From Micrasema longulum (taxonomy: Eukaryota; Arthropoda; Insecta; Trichoptera; Brachycentridae), in contig JAGVSM010003547.1 in the NCBI GenBank assembly GCA_022494885.1, positions 1-64,000 of the forward strand: 64,000 nt of DNA. Reading direction: 5' to 3'. Within the stretch, counting starts at the first letter, position 1; each line of letters begins with the position of its first letter. Shown in pieces: positions 10,800 through 21,300 of this stretch. A model generated the notes under the pieces. The model saw nothing but the letters and a program-made list of their open reading frames with translations, was not told the origin of the DNA and searched no databases. Position numbers and translations under genes: made by a program.

Positions 10800-11477
10800 A
10801 GAAATAGTTGGAAAAAAGGTGGTTTAAATATTAATGATCTAAGTTTCTTGTAAAATAATATATTTTATGCTACCATGAAAACTACCTATTTGAAAACTGG
10901 TTGAAGACAATAAAAGGTTTTAATTCATTTTTAGTGCGGACATAGGGATTGAAATTAAACAAAATGACACGATTTGAAATACAATAGCTGCAATGATATC
11001 TATTATAGTAAAATACCAATTTGTCAAAAATAGTTTTGATTATTTACCGCATAAAAACAGATATATTTATGATTGATTAAGGCTTTTTTACGTTCGTGTG
11101 GAACAAATCTTCACAGCGGGGGTTAGGGGGCGTGGTAGACTTCTGATTGAAATTATTGTATCTACTGGCCGCATTAAAATGCTAAGAATTAGATTGTTCT
11201 GGAAAGGTGGAGAATGACACGTGGTCATTGTGAATTTTACTATCCAAGGTGAGATTCTACCTATAAAACTATCTGCTTCATCTACGCAAAATTAATTTAA
11301 TAAGCCAAATGCCAAATTTCAATAGGGCGGTAATGAAATACATTTTTTAAGAATTAGAACAATATTTTGCAATAAAATAGCAATTGTAAGAGGCGGTACG
11401 ATAAGGCAATACGAAATCAAATATCAAAAAATAAAAATGATATTTCGGAAATGTTGTTGTATACATATAGATATTAT
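10800..11477. other. Unannotated AT-rich stretch
   Basis: No gene seen. A short G-rich patch (CAGCGGGGGTTAGGGGGCGTGG, about 11115-11137) is unexplained. Confidence 0.4.
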
Positions 11478-11727
11478 ATCGGACTTGTGGTGTAGTGGTC
11501 AGCGCGTTTGGCCACCACGTAAGGACTCAGGTTCGATTCCCGACACGGTAGACATGAAATATTTATTTAAAAAGGTATTTTTACACTAAAAATATTTCAC
11601 AGCTCCCTGGACTAGCACCCAAAGCGTAAGACTGATGATCTTACTTTCATGTATACGCTGTGATTTCTATACCAATGAAGTCCCTTTTTCACCATCAGGT
11701 TCCGGAAAGGGAATGATAATGATGATA
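11478..11727 (+). mobile_element. SINE-1, near full length
   Basis: tRNA-like head: A-box TGGTGTAGTGG at 11488-11498 and B-box GGTTCGATTCC near 11531-11541. The body has CCCTGGACTAGCACC and AAAGCGTAAGACTGATGATC. It ends GTTCCGGAAAGGGAATGATA with a (GAT)n-like tail. This is the best plus-strand copy of a family with about ten members here. Transcription by Pol III from the internal promoter is expected for the family; mobilisation would rely on a LINE. Confidence 0.85.
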
Positions 11728-11739
11728 TATATGTATGTA

Positions 11740-12020
11740 ATATATATTTTTTTATTTTATTTAATTTTACAATACGCCCATGGGGCATTTACAATATATA
11801 CAAATATACAGGTAAGTATAAACATAGTAAGCAATAATTTTTAAAAAAACAACGCTTTTTGGTCTACATATTGAAACAATAAAAAGCATACTGCCATGCA
11901 AAATAAAAAGTGAAATTTTACATAGTAAAAAAGAATAAAAATATGTGGATATAAGAAAAGTAATTGAATTAAAAAGCAAATTGTAAATAACTTGTAAAGA
12001 ATTTAAACAAAAAAAATACA
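11740..12020 (-). mobile_element. LINE 3' UTR fragment with A-rich tail
   Basis: On the minus strand, AAATGCCCCATGGGCGTATT is followed by GTAAAATTAAATAAAATAAA and an A-rich end. A conserved hairpin-like block then an AAAT tail is the usual look of Jockey-like LINE 3' ends. The overlapping 84-codon hydrophobic frame on this strand is a by-product of T-rich UTR. Confidence 0.5.
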
Positions 12021-12329
12021 TATACTTATACGTATAAAAAAAATATGTAGGTATATTGATTGTTTTAAAAAGCGGTAATAAGTAGGTGCGATATGATACA
12101 AAAGTTAACCATACCGTCTAAGAAACCGTCAAATGTCGAATAAAAATCATGTTAAGGCCAGGATTGTTTGCTATGATTGCAATTTATTTTATTTCTGAAT
12201 CATTTTGAAGTGGCCGCTTTCGACCACAGTAGCCTATATAAAATACGAAAGAGAAATACCTTAATATTAATTTAGCACCTAACGCGGAGTAAAGTTTCGG
12301 CGACACTTATTGATTGAATTTAATCATAC

Positions 12330-12590
12330 GACGTCTGAGATGACGTAATGAAAACACGTATTGACAGGTCGGTAGAACATACCGATGTACATAGAGATAA
12401 TAGAAAAGTTAAGTATCCCGTCTCGGTATGAACCGATAAAAAATAGTTTGTAATTGCGGTCCTGTGCCTTGATTATGAACGCTATCTTCATTACTATATA
12501 TCGAGACGGTATATTTAACTTCTGTACCATCTGTAACTTACCTCGATACGTTCTACCTACTTGTCATATTGACATCATATGATCGAAACA
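12330..12590. repeat. Imperfect inverted repeat
   Basis: The left arm (about 12361-12427: TTGACAGGTCGGTAGAACAT ... AGTTAAGTATCCCGTCTCGG) is mirrored by 12499-12566 (CGAGACGGTATATTTAACTT ... GTTCTACCTACTTGTCA). The arms are about 67 bp with a centre of about 70 bp. It is likely a small non-autonomous inverted-repeat transposon or part of one. GTCGGTA/ACCGATGTAC motifs recur in the tandem repeat at 13189-13840. Confidence 0.65.
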
Positions 12591-12659
12591 AGCCAATGGA
12601 ATGACCGCAAACTATTAGTCCGCGTTCCAATGTCATTAACATTTAAAATACTTCTAATT

Positions 12660-13188
12660 TATAGTTTAAATATGCTTCTGTAATAAAAAGTGCTTACTTC
12701 AAAGCGATGACAAACTCTAATAAATCCTAATTCTAGCAAAAAATGCTCGCTTGCACATGAATGTACGCTTAACGATCGTCTGTATATATCTACCGACCGA
12801 CTACAAAGCCGGCTCCTTTAACGTCTCGATACATGCACTCGGAAAGATAGTAAAACAGATGAAAAAAATATAATAACTTCATTATTTTTTTAGTGTGGTA
12901 ACTTTTTAACGCCTAGATACTCTTATTTGTTAATAGGACAGAATCTAGAGACATTTTCATATCTAGGCGTTTGTTTTATTGAAGTGACAGTTATGTCGGA
13001 ATTTAATTCGACTTCAAAATTTACTTGTTTCCCTCTATTTTTATAGGCTTTTAAGAAAAAAAGTGCCAAACTCAAAACGATTAAATTTTTTAATAAATCA
13101 TAATTAAAGAAAAATTGCTAGGTGGAACAAAATTTTTGACACTTTTAATGCGTAGATAAACGTATCTTGAGGTTTTAGACCCGTCGGT
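12660..13188. other. Unannotated, shares motifs with the adjacent tandem array
   Basis: ATATATCTACCGACCGACTA near 12783 and CGTAGATAAACGTATCTTGA near 13150 resemble parts of the 195-bp unit. Otherwise nothing is recognised. Confidence 0.4.
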
Positions 13189-13840
13189 ATAAACCGATGT
13201 ACTTACATCAAAACTTAATGGTGGGGGTATCTGTAGTTTACCTTTATAGTCGGTCGGGAGAATCATCTTCAACTATAACGTCATACTGAAACTATGTCAT
13301 TTTAGAGCGTAGATATGTTTACCGTGACGTACGATTCCCCTTGTTTCATATACTACATACCTATACATACCCAAAAAACATACATAAACCGATGTACTTA
13401 CATCAAAACTTAATGGTGGGGGTATCGGTAGTTTACCTTTATAGTCGGCCGGGAGAATCATCTTCAACTATGACGTCATACTGAAGCTATGTCATTTCAG
13501 AGCGTAGATATGTTAACCATGACGTACGATTCCCCTTGTTTCATATACCACATACCTATACATACCCAAAAAACATACATAAACCGATGTACTTACATCA
13601 AAACTTAATGGTGGGGGTATCGGTAGTTTACCTTTATAGTCGGTCGGGAGAATCATCTTCAACTATGACGTCATACTGATGCTATGTCATTTCAGAGCGT
13701 AGATATGTTTACCGTGACGTACGATTCCCCTTGTTTCATATACCACATACCCGTACATACCCAAAACTTGAAGGTGGGGAGTCGGTAGTATATATTTATA
13801 ATCGCTAGAGGGAATTTACTTTCAATTATTCTGTCAAGGT
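13189..13840. repeat. 195-bp tandem repeat, three full units and a partial fourth
   Basis: ATAAACCGATGTACTTACAT starts at 13189, 13384 and 13579, giving an exact 195-bp period. Units share CTTAATGGTGGGGGTATC, GGGAGAATCATCTTCAACTA, TGACGTCATACTGA and ACCGTGACGTACGATTCCCC. They differ by a handful of substitutions. A shortened fourth unit starts around 13760 (CCAAAACTTGAAGGTGGGGA). TGACGTCA is a perfect 8-bp palindrome (CRE-like) in units 2 and 3. Minisatellite or a fragment of a satellite. Confidence 0.9.
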
Positions 13841-14045
13841 GAAGGTATGACGTCTTTATCTTCCCATCATAATCGAGGCCCAGATCTTTCAATTCCAATT
13901 ATTCTAATTCTGCACCGCCCGCGTTCGTATAATAGGAACTAATGTATTGGGATAATCGGGAGCGGCACTAAACTCGGCGCTCGGTACCGCATTTACCCAC
14001 GTCTGATAGTACGAGTGTATCAATGTTGTAAGAAAAATAATATAA

Positions 14046-14393
14046 AGGATAGGACTGAAGCTAAGAATAATTCATTTCCAAATTCTTCTTCTACTTTTCC
14101 ACATCCTAAGTGAAGCATGGGGACTCTCGCCCCCTCCCACATCAATAGTTCCGCCGAATAAAATCGTAAGATCGTTAACGACGGCCTTCAAACCCGCAGG
14201 TTTAAAGAAGAGGCAACTTCGGTTAAGGTTCTTCCGAGGCATGCGCAGCACGCGTCCAAGCCAGGTCTACCGCTGCATCTTCAAGACGCTCGTTCTAGGA
14301 GGCTACTGCGTCCGTTTTCGGACTTTAATGTTCGTTATAAAATTTCAAAACTCTACCCGTGAAACTAGCCGCAAGACATTGTTTCAATTGTAA
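14046..14393 (+). other. GC-richer segment with a 115-codon open frame lacking a start
   Basis: The frame is stop-free from 14046 to the TAA at 14391. It contains SLTTAFKPAGLKKRQLRLRF and STRPSQVYRCIFKTLVLGGY. No ATG lies near its beginning. The sequence CTTCTTCTACTTTTCCACAT then CCTAAG just before 14112 looks like a splice acceptor. No domain is recognised. It may be an exon, a retroelement fragment or chance. Confidence 0.3.
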
Positions 14394-14687
14394 AGATACA
14401 CCTGCTTCGCATTTGCAAACTTTCATCGTGTATATGAATCATGCATGACATTTGAACACACAGTTTCATAATCCCCCCATACACCGTGTATATAATGTAT
14501 TATAATATGCTATGTAATAAGCTAACCTGACCAGCTTCCTGGTAGAACAATGCCAATTGTTTGCAATCTAAACCCATTGAAACTTCTTCGGAGATGGATA
14601 CTTATAAAAATCTTTGAATGACCAATGGAGATCGAAAGATCTTTTCTGCCCTTTAGTATTCAACGTAACATTCTCTTTAAGAGAGCA

Positions 14688-14714
14688 AACCTACCTACGC
14701 ACGTAGGTTTTACT
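14688..14714. repeat. Short perfect hairpin
   Basis: AAACCTAC-CTACGCAC-GTAGGTTT folds into an 8-bp stem with an 8-nt loop just upstream of the LINE-D coding fragment. Confidence 0.5.
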
Positions 14715-14773
14715 TATTTTTTAAATAGAATATTGTATTCATAAATTCAAAATTTCTTCTTTATGCCGATGAT

Positions 14774-15577
14774 ATGAAAATATACGCTAAAGTTAAATCT
14801 CAAGAAGATTGCCTAATGATTCAAGACGATCTTAATCGTCTAACTGACTATTGTATTGAAAATAAACTGTTTTTGAATATAAATAAATGTGTCTGTATTA
14901 CATTCACAAGGAAAAGAAAAATTCTTAATTTTGATTACAAACAAAACAATAATGTACTAATGAGAAAGCACGAAATTAAAGATCTTGGGATTGTTTTAGA
15001 CTCAAAACTACTTTTTGAATCGCATATCAATAAAATTACCTCCAAAGCATTGAGCATGTTAGGTTTCATAATTCGAATGAGTAAACACTTTGATAATCCA
15101 AAGGCCCTTATTTCATTAAATTATACATTTGTCAGAAGCCATTTGGAATACGCCTCTCAGATATGGAATCCCCAGTATGCCATATATATAAGTAGAATAG
15201 AAAATATTCAAACCAAATTTATAAAGTACCTTAAATACAAAACCGGTATTTCTTATGTATCTACTCTCACTGCCTCCACCTTCCATGGAATCATTTCTCT
15301 ACAATACCGCAGAGTGTGTGCGGACCAACTACTGCTTTACAAAATTGTGACAGGAATGGTTGACTGTACAGATCTGCTTGGTTTAATAACAATACATGTG
15401 CCAGCTAGGATTTGTAGACGGTACCACCTAATTCATGTACCAATAAGTAAAACATCGTATGTTAAAAATGCTTTTTTTCGTAGGACTTTTTCAATGTACA
15501 ATACAAAATTTAAAAATATAGATTATACAAACATCACTCTGTCAGATTTAAAATTTACACTAAAATGTATTATGTAA
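14774..15577 (+). pseudogene. LINE-D reverse transcriptase, palm/thumb and C-terminal part
   Basis: 267 codons from the first Met, but the homologous reading continues upstream to 14729 and includes YADD. In order: LNINKC (residues 34-39, the strand after YADD), KDLGIVLDSKL (69-79), SHLEYASQIWNP (122-133), RIENIQTKFIKYL (141-153) and a basic C-terminal segment. The endonuclease domain, fingers and RT motifs upstream of YADD are absent, so it cannot act alone. No frameshift is seen in the retained part, which suggests a fairly recent insertion. Classification as Jockey versus CR1 is uncertain. Confidence 0.88.
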
Positions 15578-15895
15578 CTTAGTAGACATTATAATAATAA
15601 ATATGTACATCTCCCCCCCCCCCTCCTTATCCTCTCTTCAAGCATTTTTGTCCTTATCCCACCCAATTTACAGTAACTTAATGTTCTTAAAATTAATATT
15701 TAAAAAATCTTTGATTATTGAGTACTTGAAAATAACATTTTTTATATGTATAAATTGTATGTATTTATTTGATATGTAATATATATTTTCTTTACTAACT
15801 TTGTATACTATGTGGAAATCTGTTATTAGTTCTGAGTTTATACACTATATCTGTTTGTTTACTAAAAATATGTATGTAGAACTGTTGATTTCCCT

Positions 15896-15898
<3 letters not shown>

Positions 15899-15926
<28 letters not shown>

Positions 15927-15962
15927 TAAAAATAAAAATAAAAATAAAAATAAAATAAAATT
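15899..15962 (+). repeat. (AAAAT)n 3' tail of LINE-D
   Basis: About ten near-perfect pentamers of AAAAT. It is the simple-repeat tail of the LINE upstream rather than an independent microsatellite. Confidence 0.9.
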
Positions 15963-16065
15963 ACCAATATTTTGAGTATTGGGTGAAAACATAAGTTATT
16001 TCCGTTTTATTTCAAATTTAAAAATGATCACCAAAAGGTTATAACGTCATAACTTAAGAATACAT

Positions 16066-16680
16066 AACAACAACAACAACAAACCATCACACCGTTTCCT
16101 CGTAAGGGTAGGCAGATAGGATAGAACGCCACAACACTCTACCTTTGCATACAGATCTCGCTTCCTCTACATTCATACATCTTCTCATGCACGCGCGCCG
16201 ATTATTCCGACTTTTGACATGTCCATCTTTACGTATTTGTTGGATTTGGTCGTGCCATGTCTTTCTCGGTCTTCCTCTATTTCTGTATCCATCAACATTC
16301 GCATTGTAAATATTCTTAGCCGTTCTTTCGCTGTCCATTCGCTCTACATGTCCAAACCAGGGCGGAGCTCCTTTCTTGATTTTGTCGATAATGCTTGTCT
16401 CAGCCTTACATAATGTACGGATCTCAACATTTGTGCATCTATCGTACATAGTTTTACCACACATTCGACGGAGAGATCGCATTTCGACAGCATTCAGCCT
16501 ACTTTCATCCCTGTTTTTCCAAGTCCATACTTCGCTCCCATACATCAGGGACGGGACCAGGACTCCGTTGTGAACTGCCAATTTTCCCTCTTGTGACGAG
16601 CATTTATTTGCCAATGTCGATTTAAGTGCACCGTTCACTCTGTTCCCGGCACTCGCCCTCCTTTCAATATTCATAAGAAT
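16066..16680 (-). mobile_element. RTE-like LINE C-terminal fragment with (GTT)n tail
   Basis: The element runs on the minus strand from about 16680 to a (GTT)n tail at 16083-16066. Related to the fragment at 8121-8460(-): the 3' ends match (GGCGTTCTATCC then ACGGTGTGATGG-like). A run of ATT repeats lies immediately upstream (16683-16700). Confidence 0.85.
16087..16674 (-). pseudogene. RTE-like LINE polyprotein C-terminus (195 codons)
   Basis: Uninterrupted frame. LVPSLMYGSEVWTW (residues 39-52), the helix ESRLNAVEMRSLRRMCGK (57-74), NVEIRTLC, WFGHVERM (106-113), GRPRKTWHD (134-142) and NNRRACMRRCMNVEEARSVC, ending SAYPYEETV. This is the conserved region after the RT catalytic core in insect LINEs often annotated as endonuclease-reverse transcriptase. 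The catalytic domain and endonuclease are missing; the ATG is internal. Confidence 0.87.
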
Positions 16681-16919
16681 ACATTATTATTATTATTATT
16701 AACTTATTTGTTGAACAAAATAACAACGAAAAATACATTATTGACTCATTTGTTGTACTTGTAACTTGTCTTGTTATCTTCATTTGGAAACTAATGGACA
16801 CAACATATGTTAACATACTTAGGGTAAACGTTTTATAGTGAAACTTTCGTGACAGTTTTCGAGAAAGGCAATTTTATTTAATACCGACCCCGATAATTCT
16901 CTTTCATTATTTAACCAGT

Positions 16920-17090
16920 AACCAGAGGAAATGTGGATGTTCAAACATGGGCAGAATGGTGAATGTTACACAGCGTGTAAAGTAGCCACTTAAACCAGCC
17001 AATGACAGGTCATAAGCTCTGTAAATGCCTAGACTTCCATATTCCCTTCTCAAAAATGTTTTCCCTCTCTGTTGAAATAAATTTAAACTT
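16920..17090 (-). mobile_element. FB right arm
   Basis: Contains GGATGTTCAAACATGGGCAG, GAATGTTACACAGCGTGTAA, CAATGACAGGTCATAAGC and TTTTCCCTCTCTGTTGAAAT. It matches the right arms at 45235-45395 and 30375-30450. A solo arm. Confidence 0.75.
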
Positions 17091-17297
17091 GTTTCTTTAA
17101 TAATTTTAAAATTCAATTAAGTAATTTATTTTAAATGTAAAAATAACAACAAAATAATTCAATCATATAATAATAGTAGCACATTCATATGGTACAATAT
17201 ATAATTTAATCAACAGATTAATAAAAAAAAATATGCATCGATTAGCAATAGTTTAAATACATATTTATAAATCTATTAAGTTTATTCAAAGATGATC

Positions 17298-17333
17298 ACC
17301 ACTACACCACGGCGGCCTCCGTGGTGTAGTGGT
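17298..17333. repeat. 15-bp perfect palindrome at SINE-3 5' end
   Basis: ACCACTACACCACGG, six bases (CGGCCT), then CCGTGGTGTAGTGGT. The left arm is the exact reverse complement of the SINE A-box region. Confidence 0.9.
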
Positions 17334-17490
17334 CAAGACGCTTGTCTCACGCACGGAAGGTTCCGGGTTCGATTCCCGGTGAGAACACAAAAATAAAATG
17401 TGATTTTTCTCAAGCCTGGGTGCTCTGTTATGTAATTCACCACTGTAATTAGGCCTCTTGGCCTGTTGTGGTGCAAAAAAAAAAATGTAA
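17298..17490 (+). mobile_element. SINE-3 with a palindromic head
   Basis: tRNA-like head: A-box TGGTGTAGTGG (17322-17332) and B-box GGTTCGATTCC (about 17366-17376) with CCGGGTTCGATTCCCGG as a T-arm-like stem. The body has TCAAGCCTGGGTGCTCTGTT and the element ends in two A runs (17475-17485 and after). A degraded minus copy lies at 37695-37885. Immediately upstream is an inverted 15-bp copy of its own head. Confidence 0.8.
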
Positions 17491-18460
17491 AAAAAAAATT
17501 GATACATATGTATTTACATATCAGGGTAATAACAGATATAACATCGATACTATTTATTTATTCCCGGAGCAATCTCGTAATAATCTAGTAATATTATTTG
17601 TCTTATATTATAATTATCTTTTTTGTTATAAATGAATATAAAGATTCTTACATTATTCGCATTCTCCCATGTTAAATCGTCCCCAGAATAGATGATTTGC
17701 AATAATCCGGTAATGTGGTTAGACGAGCGTGTGTGGGTTCCTACTTTATAGCTGTGGGGTGTTCTGTACTCACTACTCAGTACCAGAGTACCCATAAAAC
17801 CAGACAGGCACATTTACAGTCTCCGGTCAAATAATTTATAGCAAAAAACATTTTTTTTCGTGCATTGACGTGCGTTGACGAGGTTGTCAATCTTCAAAGT
17901 TCGAGATTAGTGGAAATTGACTTATTTGTTTCCCTTCTTTACTTTTGTTTGCTTTTTATATATCTTGATATTTTAATGTTTTTTCACTATATATTTTTGC
18001 ATTATTCAATTTTGTTCTCACTGTTATTTGACTACTTTACTATTATTTATTACTCTCATTTCTTAGTACAGTAAAGAGTGAGTTTCTAGAATCCATATCT
18101 CAATTAGCATTTCAATAATGTTTTTTTCTTTCTTTTGATTTCAATGATACTATTATTTTGTATAGTTGATTATGTATGAATCTAAATCTGTTATACTTTA
18201 AAATTCATATCTAATTAATTTTTTTACATCGTTTTCTTTGGAATTTTATTACTTATCATAAATATTTTGTTTTTCTGGATTGTTATTCTATTGCATCACA
18301 TGTCATTTAAATTTGATAAAATTAATGGTAATATGTATTTTTTATTGTTAATTATTATAACTTGACACGGACACAGCCTAAAAGACCTTAGTAAATTCAT
18401 TAATATTTAAACGAGTGTAATTTTGAATGAATAAATAAATAAATTCATCAAATCATAATA
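17491..18460 (+). other. Unannotated; 17920-18455 looks like a T-rich LINE 3' UTR
   Basis: Long T-rich sequence ends with CTTGACACGGACACAGCCTA and a tail GAATGAATAAATAAATAAAT (about 18425-18448). The AAAT tail suggests a LINE 3' end in plus orientation. No coding part is visible, so the call is tentative. Confidence 0.35.
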
Positions 18461-19760
18461 TGATTTGAATGCATCACGCCTTGTGTATTCGTAGCATTCT
18501 TGGAGGAAGATACAAAGATGTGCTTTTAGTTGTCAACTCGAAAATACTGATTTTGAAGTTACCTAGCATTGAGCTCAAAATGTATTTATTAATTTATCAA
18601 AACGTACATAGCTACGCAAATGTGAAGGTAATTGGTTACAGGCAGAGGATAACAATAAAAACACAAACTTCAAACACGATGTTTGGGCTGCGCCGGACGC
18701 ATATTCGTAAATACCCAACGCGTTATTCGTTCGGGATGTTTCATGAAAATCTATATTTACTTTTATCACAATAGCAAATGTCCATTTTAGTAATTTTATA
18801 AATTTATAATATCAGATTGGATTATCATTATCATTATTTAAATATTTTTTTACCCCAATGCCCTTCATATGAGTCATCAATAGATAAACCCACAATCATA
18901 CATATAGCACTGTTTATTTAAATGTTATTAACTACATCAATTAAATCAAGTCACAGTGAAATGATTTCTAGTAAGTAGGTACTACGTTTGACGATTTCAA
19001 CAACAAGGGTTATCACACAACTTGCCCATGATGGGAAAGGGCGGAACAAAATATTAGTACAGTTCATACGCTGAGACATTGGGCTCCTCTTTGGACAGTA
19101 CATAAAATGTCTGCCTAAATGATTCAGAAACATCCTAAACGGGATATGAGTTTTTAGTAATATCGGATCATTCTGAATTAATAGCGCGTCAAGTATTAAC
19201 GAATATGTGCCCCGGAGTTTAACAAGTTGATTAAATAATTTCAGAATCTCGATTTTTTTAATGATATAAAAAAAAGAATTACGATAATTTGGTCATGCAC
19301 AGTTCCTCGTATAGTTATTCCGTCTCATAAGTTCTACCATCATAGATAGCTACATATAGAAAGTAACTGGTTTTCAATGCACGGGGAGCAATTATCACCA
19401 TCTAGTCTCTGGAATTATATGTGAAGTGTGAATTTTAATTTGATGGTGTGGACAGATTGTGCGAGGGTGGCTAACATTCCGTACTAGAAGTCTAATGAAG
19501 TTCAGGCGAGAGATTTACTGGGATTCTGTATCACGAGAGTTTATACGTTATTCTAATAAGATTTATTTGAACTGCGCCGTTTCAATTACAATTTATCTTA
19601 TAAAGTCCAACACTAATCACAGTTATCAATTGAGCTTAGAACAAAGACTTCAAACTATAATTTTGGACAAAAATGTTTTATTTTTTCACGAAAACAAATA
19701 TTGGGAAAATTAAATCAAACTGCGGATTTGCCTAGACGAATCGGGTTAAGTTGAGCTGAT
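18461..19760. other. Unannotated stretch
   Basis: Short ORFs (for example 18469-18774, 101 codons, both strands partly open) show no family signature. A slightly GC-richer patch occurs at 18640-18740. Nothing supportable. Confidence 0.35.
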
Positions 19761-19764
19761 TTTG

Positions 19765-20215
19765 GAAACCTGAAACACGAAATCTCAAACGATCTGATGG
19801 CTAAAGTCTACAACTCTTGTGTTCTGCCGGTAATAACATACGGTCTTGAAGCACTGCCAGAATTGTTCACAAAATAAGGTGCACTCAGCGGTCTATAGAA
19901 AAATAAATGTTGAGCATCTCTTTAAGAGACCGAATAAGGAATTAAAAGATAAGACGCTATACAAAGGTGACAGATATTGCAGAAAAAGTGAAAAGCCAAA
20001 AATGGCAGTGGCCGAGTGATGTGGTGAGACAAGAAGTTGATGGGTGTACCCCCGGAATACTAAATACGAGACCCTACGAAAATAAAAGGAAAATAAGGAG
20101 ACCACAGAAGAGATGAACTGACTATGACTAGGACAGAAAAACATAGGAAATTTTGGAAGAAGGCAATACCCAACATTGGAGGGAAACTGGCTAATAAGAA
20201 GGAGATAAGGTTCTT
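19765..20215 (+). mobile_element. Heavily decayed RTE-like LINE C-terminus
   Basis: Plus-strand pieces in shifting frames follow the RTE order: a segment resembling VYNSCVLPVITYGLE (about 19808-19852), RDRIRNK (19927-19947), a QW.W region near 20010, and a terminal ALEGNWLIRR-like piece at 20175-20200. Many stops and frameshifts. It is related in layout to 61190-61655. Assignment rests on motif order rather than an intact frame. Confidence 0.6.
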
Positions 20216-20378
20216 ATGATTAACCCAAATATTACAATTTTGGAGGCCATTTTCAACGAGTTGTAAATAACTCTGTTAGAAAATGGGAATAAAGTTAAAG
20301 AATAGTGAGGTGCAAACCTCGGACCTTTTATCTATAAGTCGACGACACTGGCAATGGGACCACAACTCGATTAAAATA
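20213..20378 (-). mobile_element. SINE-2 copy
   Basis: In reverse: GTTGTGGTCCCATTGCCAG (head), AGGTTTGCACC at the B-box position, and CCAAAATTGTAATATTTGGG then TTAATCATAAGAAC at the 3' end. It abuts the decayed LINE upstream. Confidence 0.7.
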
Positions 20379-21135
20379 TTATTAACAAATAACCGTTTTA
20401 GAGGAGCGTGGACAAAAATCTATAGAAACTGTTTCTGCGAAACGAACCCCCCTTAGCCATTAGGTTCATTTTTTTTACACGAACTGTTGTCAAAACTTCA
20501 CCTTTTAAATCAATATTTCATATTGACATTGCCAGTGATTGACTCCAGGACCTAAAATGTGGTAGGCGAGCGCTCCAACTGAACTGAATGTAACTTCAAT
20601 CCAACTTCTTAAACAAAAAAAATCCAGTTCTAAAAGATGCTAGTTCTATTTCCAATACGGAGTTTTTCTCAAAAAAATAAATAAATACTGTCATAGTGAA
20701 CCTTTACGTATTACGAAAGGAGAAAAAGTATCGGTTCTATTTGTACGGGGTGTGTTTTTTATCTTTGAACATCAATTTTCCCATTATCCCTTTCGCTTTA
20801 CTTTACCGACTCAACATTGTATGAACAAGAGTAAGGCTGTGGGAAACAGATGTAATGCATGTTTACCAGCGTAATTGATGGTCGTAACGAAAGGCTTTTC
20901 AAGAAAATGTTACTTAATAATTACAGACTCTACTTCACCCCTAACGAGGGATGCTTACAAAGAAAGTCTCCCCACATGCGCTCGCGGATTCAGACCATAA
21001 TGACTGTCTTATGCGCTTGCACTGACATGTCGATGCATCGACAATAATGAACTTTTTCTGTATCAATCTACGATGTAATGTCTTTGTAGGGATTAATTGG
21101 AGAGGAGTTGAATTTCTTGCGCATAAAGGTTACAG
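20379..21135. other. Unannotated stretch
   Basis: No recognised repeat or gene. Small ORFs only. Confidence 0.35.
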
Positions 21136-21300
21136 TATTATCATCATCGTCATTCCCTCTCGGAACCGCAGAGAGGACTGTATCGGCACAGAAATCGCAG
21201 CGTATCTTGATCATTATTGTTACATGAGTTAAGATGATCAGTCTAACGCTTTAGGTGCCAATCCAGGAACTATGAAATATTCTAGTATAGAAACACACAG
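21136..21300 (-). mobile_element. SINE-1 3' two-thirds
   Basis: Reads in reverse from the CATCATCATT-like tail (21136) through CCGCAGAGAG, ATCGCAGCGTATCTTGATCA and GATCAGTCTAACGCTTTAGG to GGAACTATGAAATATTCTAG. The tRNA head is missing. Confidence 0.75.

Larger units (their letters stand above)
14729..15962 (+). mobile_element. LINE-D, 5'-truncated Jockey/CR1-like retrotransposon
   Basis: Best-preserved LINE of the window. The open frame runs from just after a stop at 14726 through the RT box NSKFLLYADDMKIY (YADD at 14762-14773) to the stop ending at 15577. A T-rich 3' UTR follows, containing GTTGATTTCCCTAATAAAAT, and then an (AAAAT)n tail at 15899-15960. The copy at 52020-53005(+) ends the same way (GTTGATATCCCCAATAAATA then AAAAT repeats), so both belong to one family. 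5' truncation is the usual result of incomplete target-primed reverse transcription. Confidence 0.9.

Noticed and set aside
11767..12021. 84-codon minus frame
   Set aside because: Lies in the T-rich reverse of a LINE 3' UTR; no signature.
13189..13840. CRISPR-like array
   Set aside because: Units are 195 bp and directly contiguous, with no alternation of short repeats and unique spacers; the context is eukaryotic.
16219..16573. Two plus-strand frames opposite the RTE-like fragment
   Set aside because: Shadows of the minus-strand LINE frame, which carries the conserved motifs.
17309..17385. Possible tRNA gene (A-box and B-box, T-arm-like stem)
   Set aside because: The head continues into a SINE body with A-rich end and has a degraded relative at 37695-37885. 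No convincing cloverleaf with acceptor stem was found. The same applies to the heads at 11478, 26555, 31143 and others.
17865..18074. 69-codon hydrophobic plus frame
   Set aside because: Same reason: T-rich UTR-like sequence.
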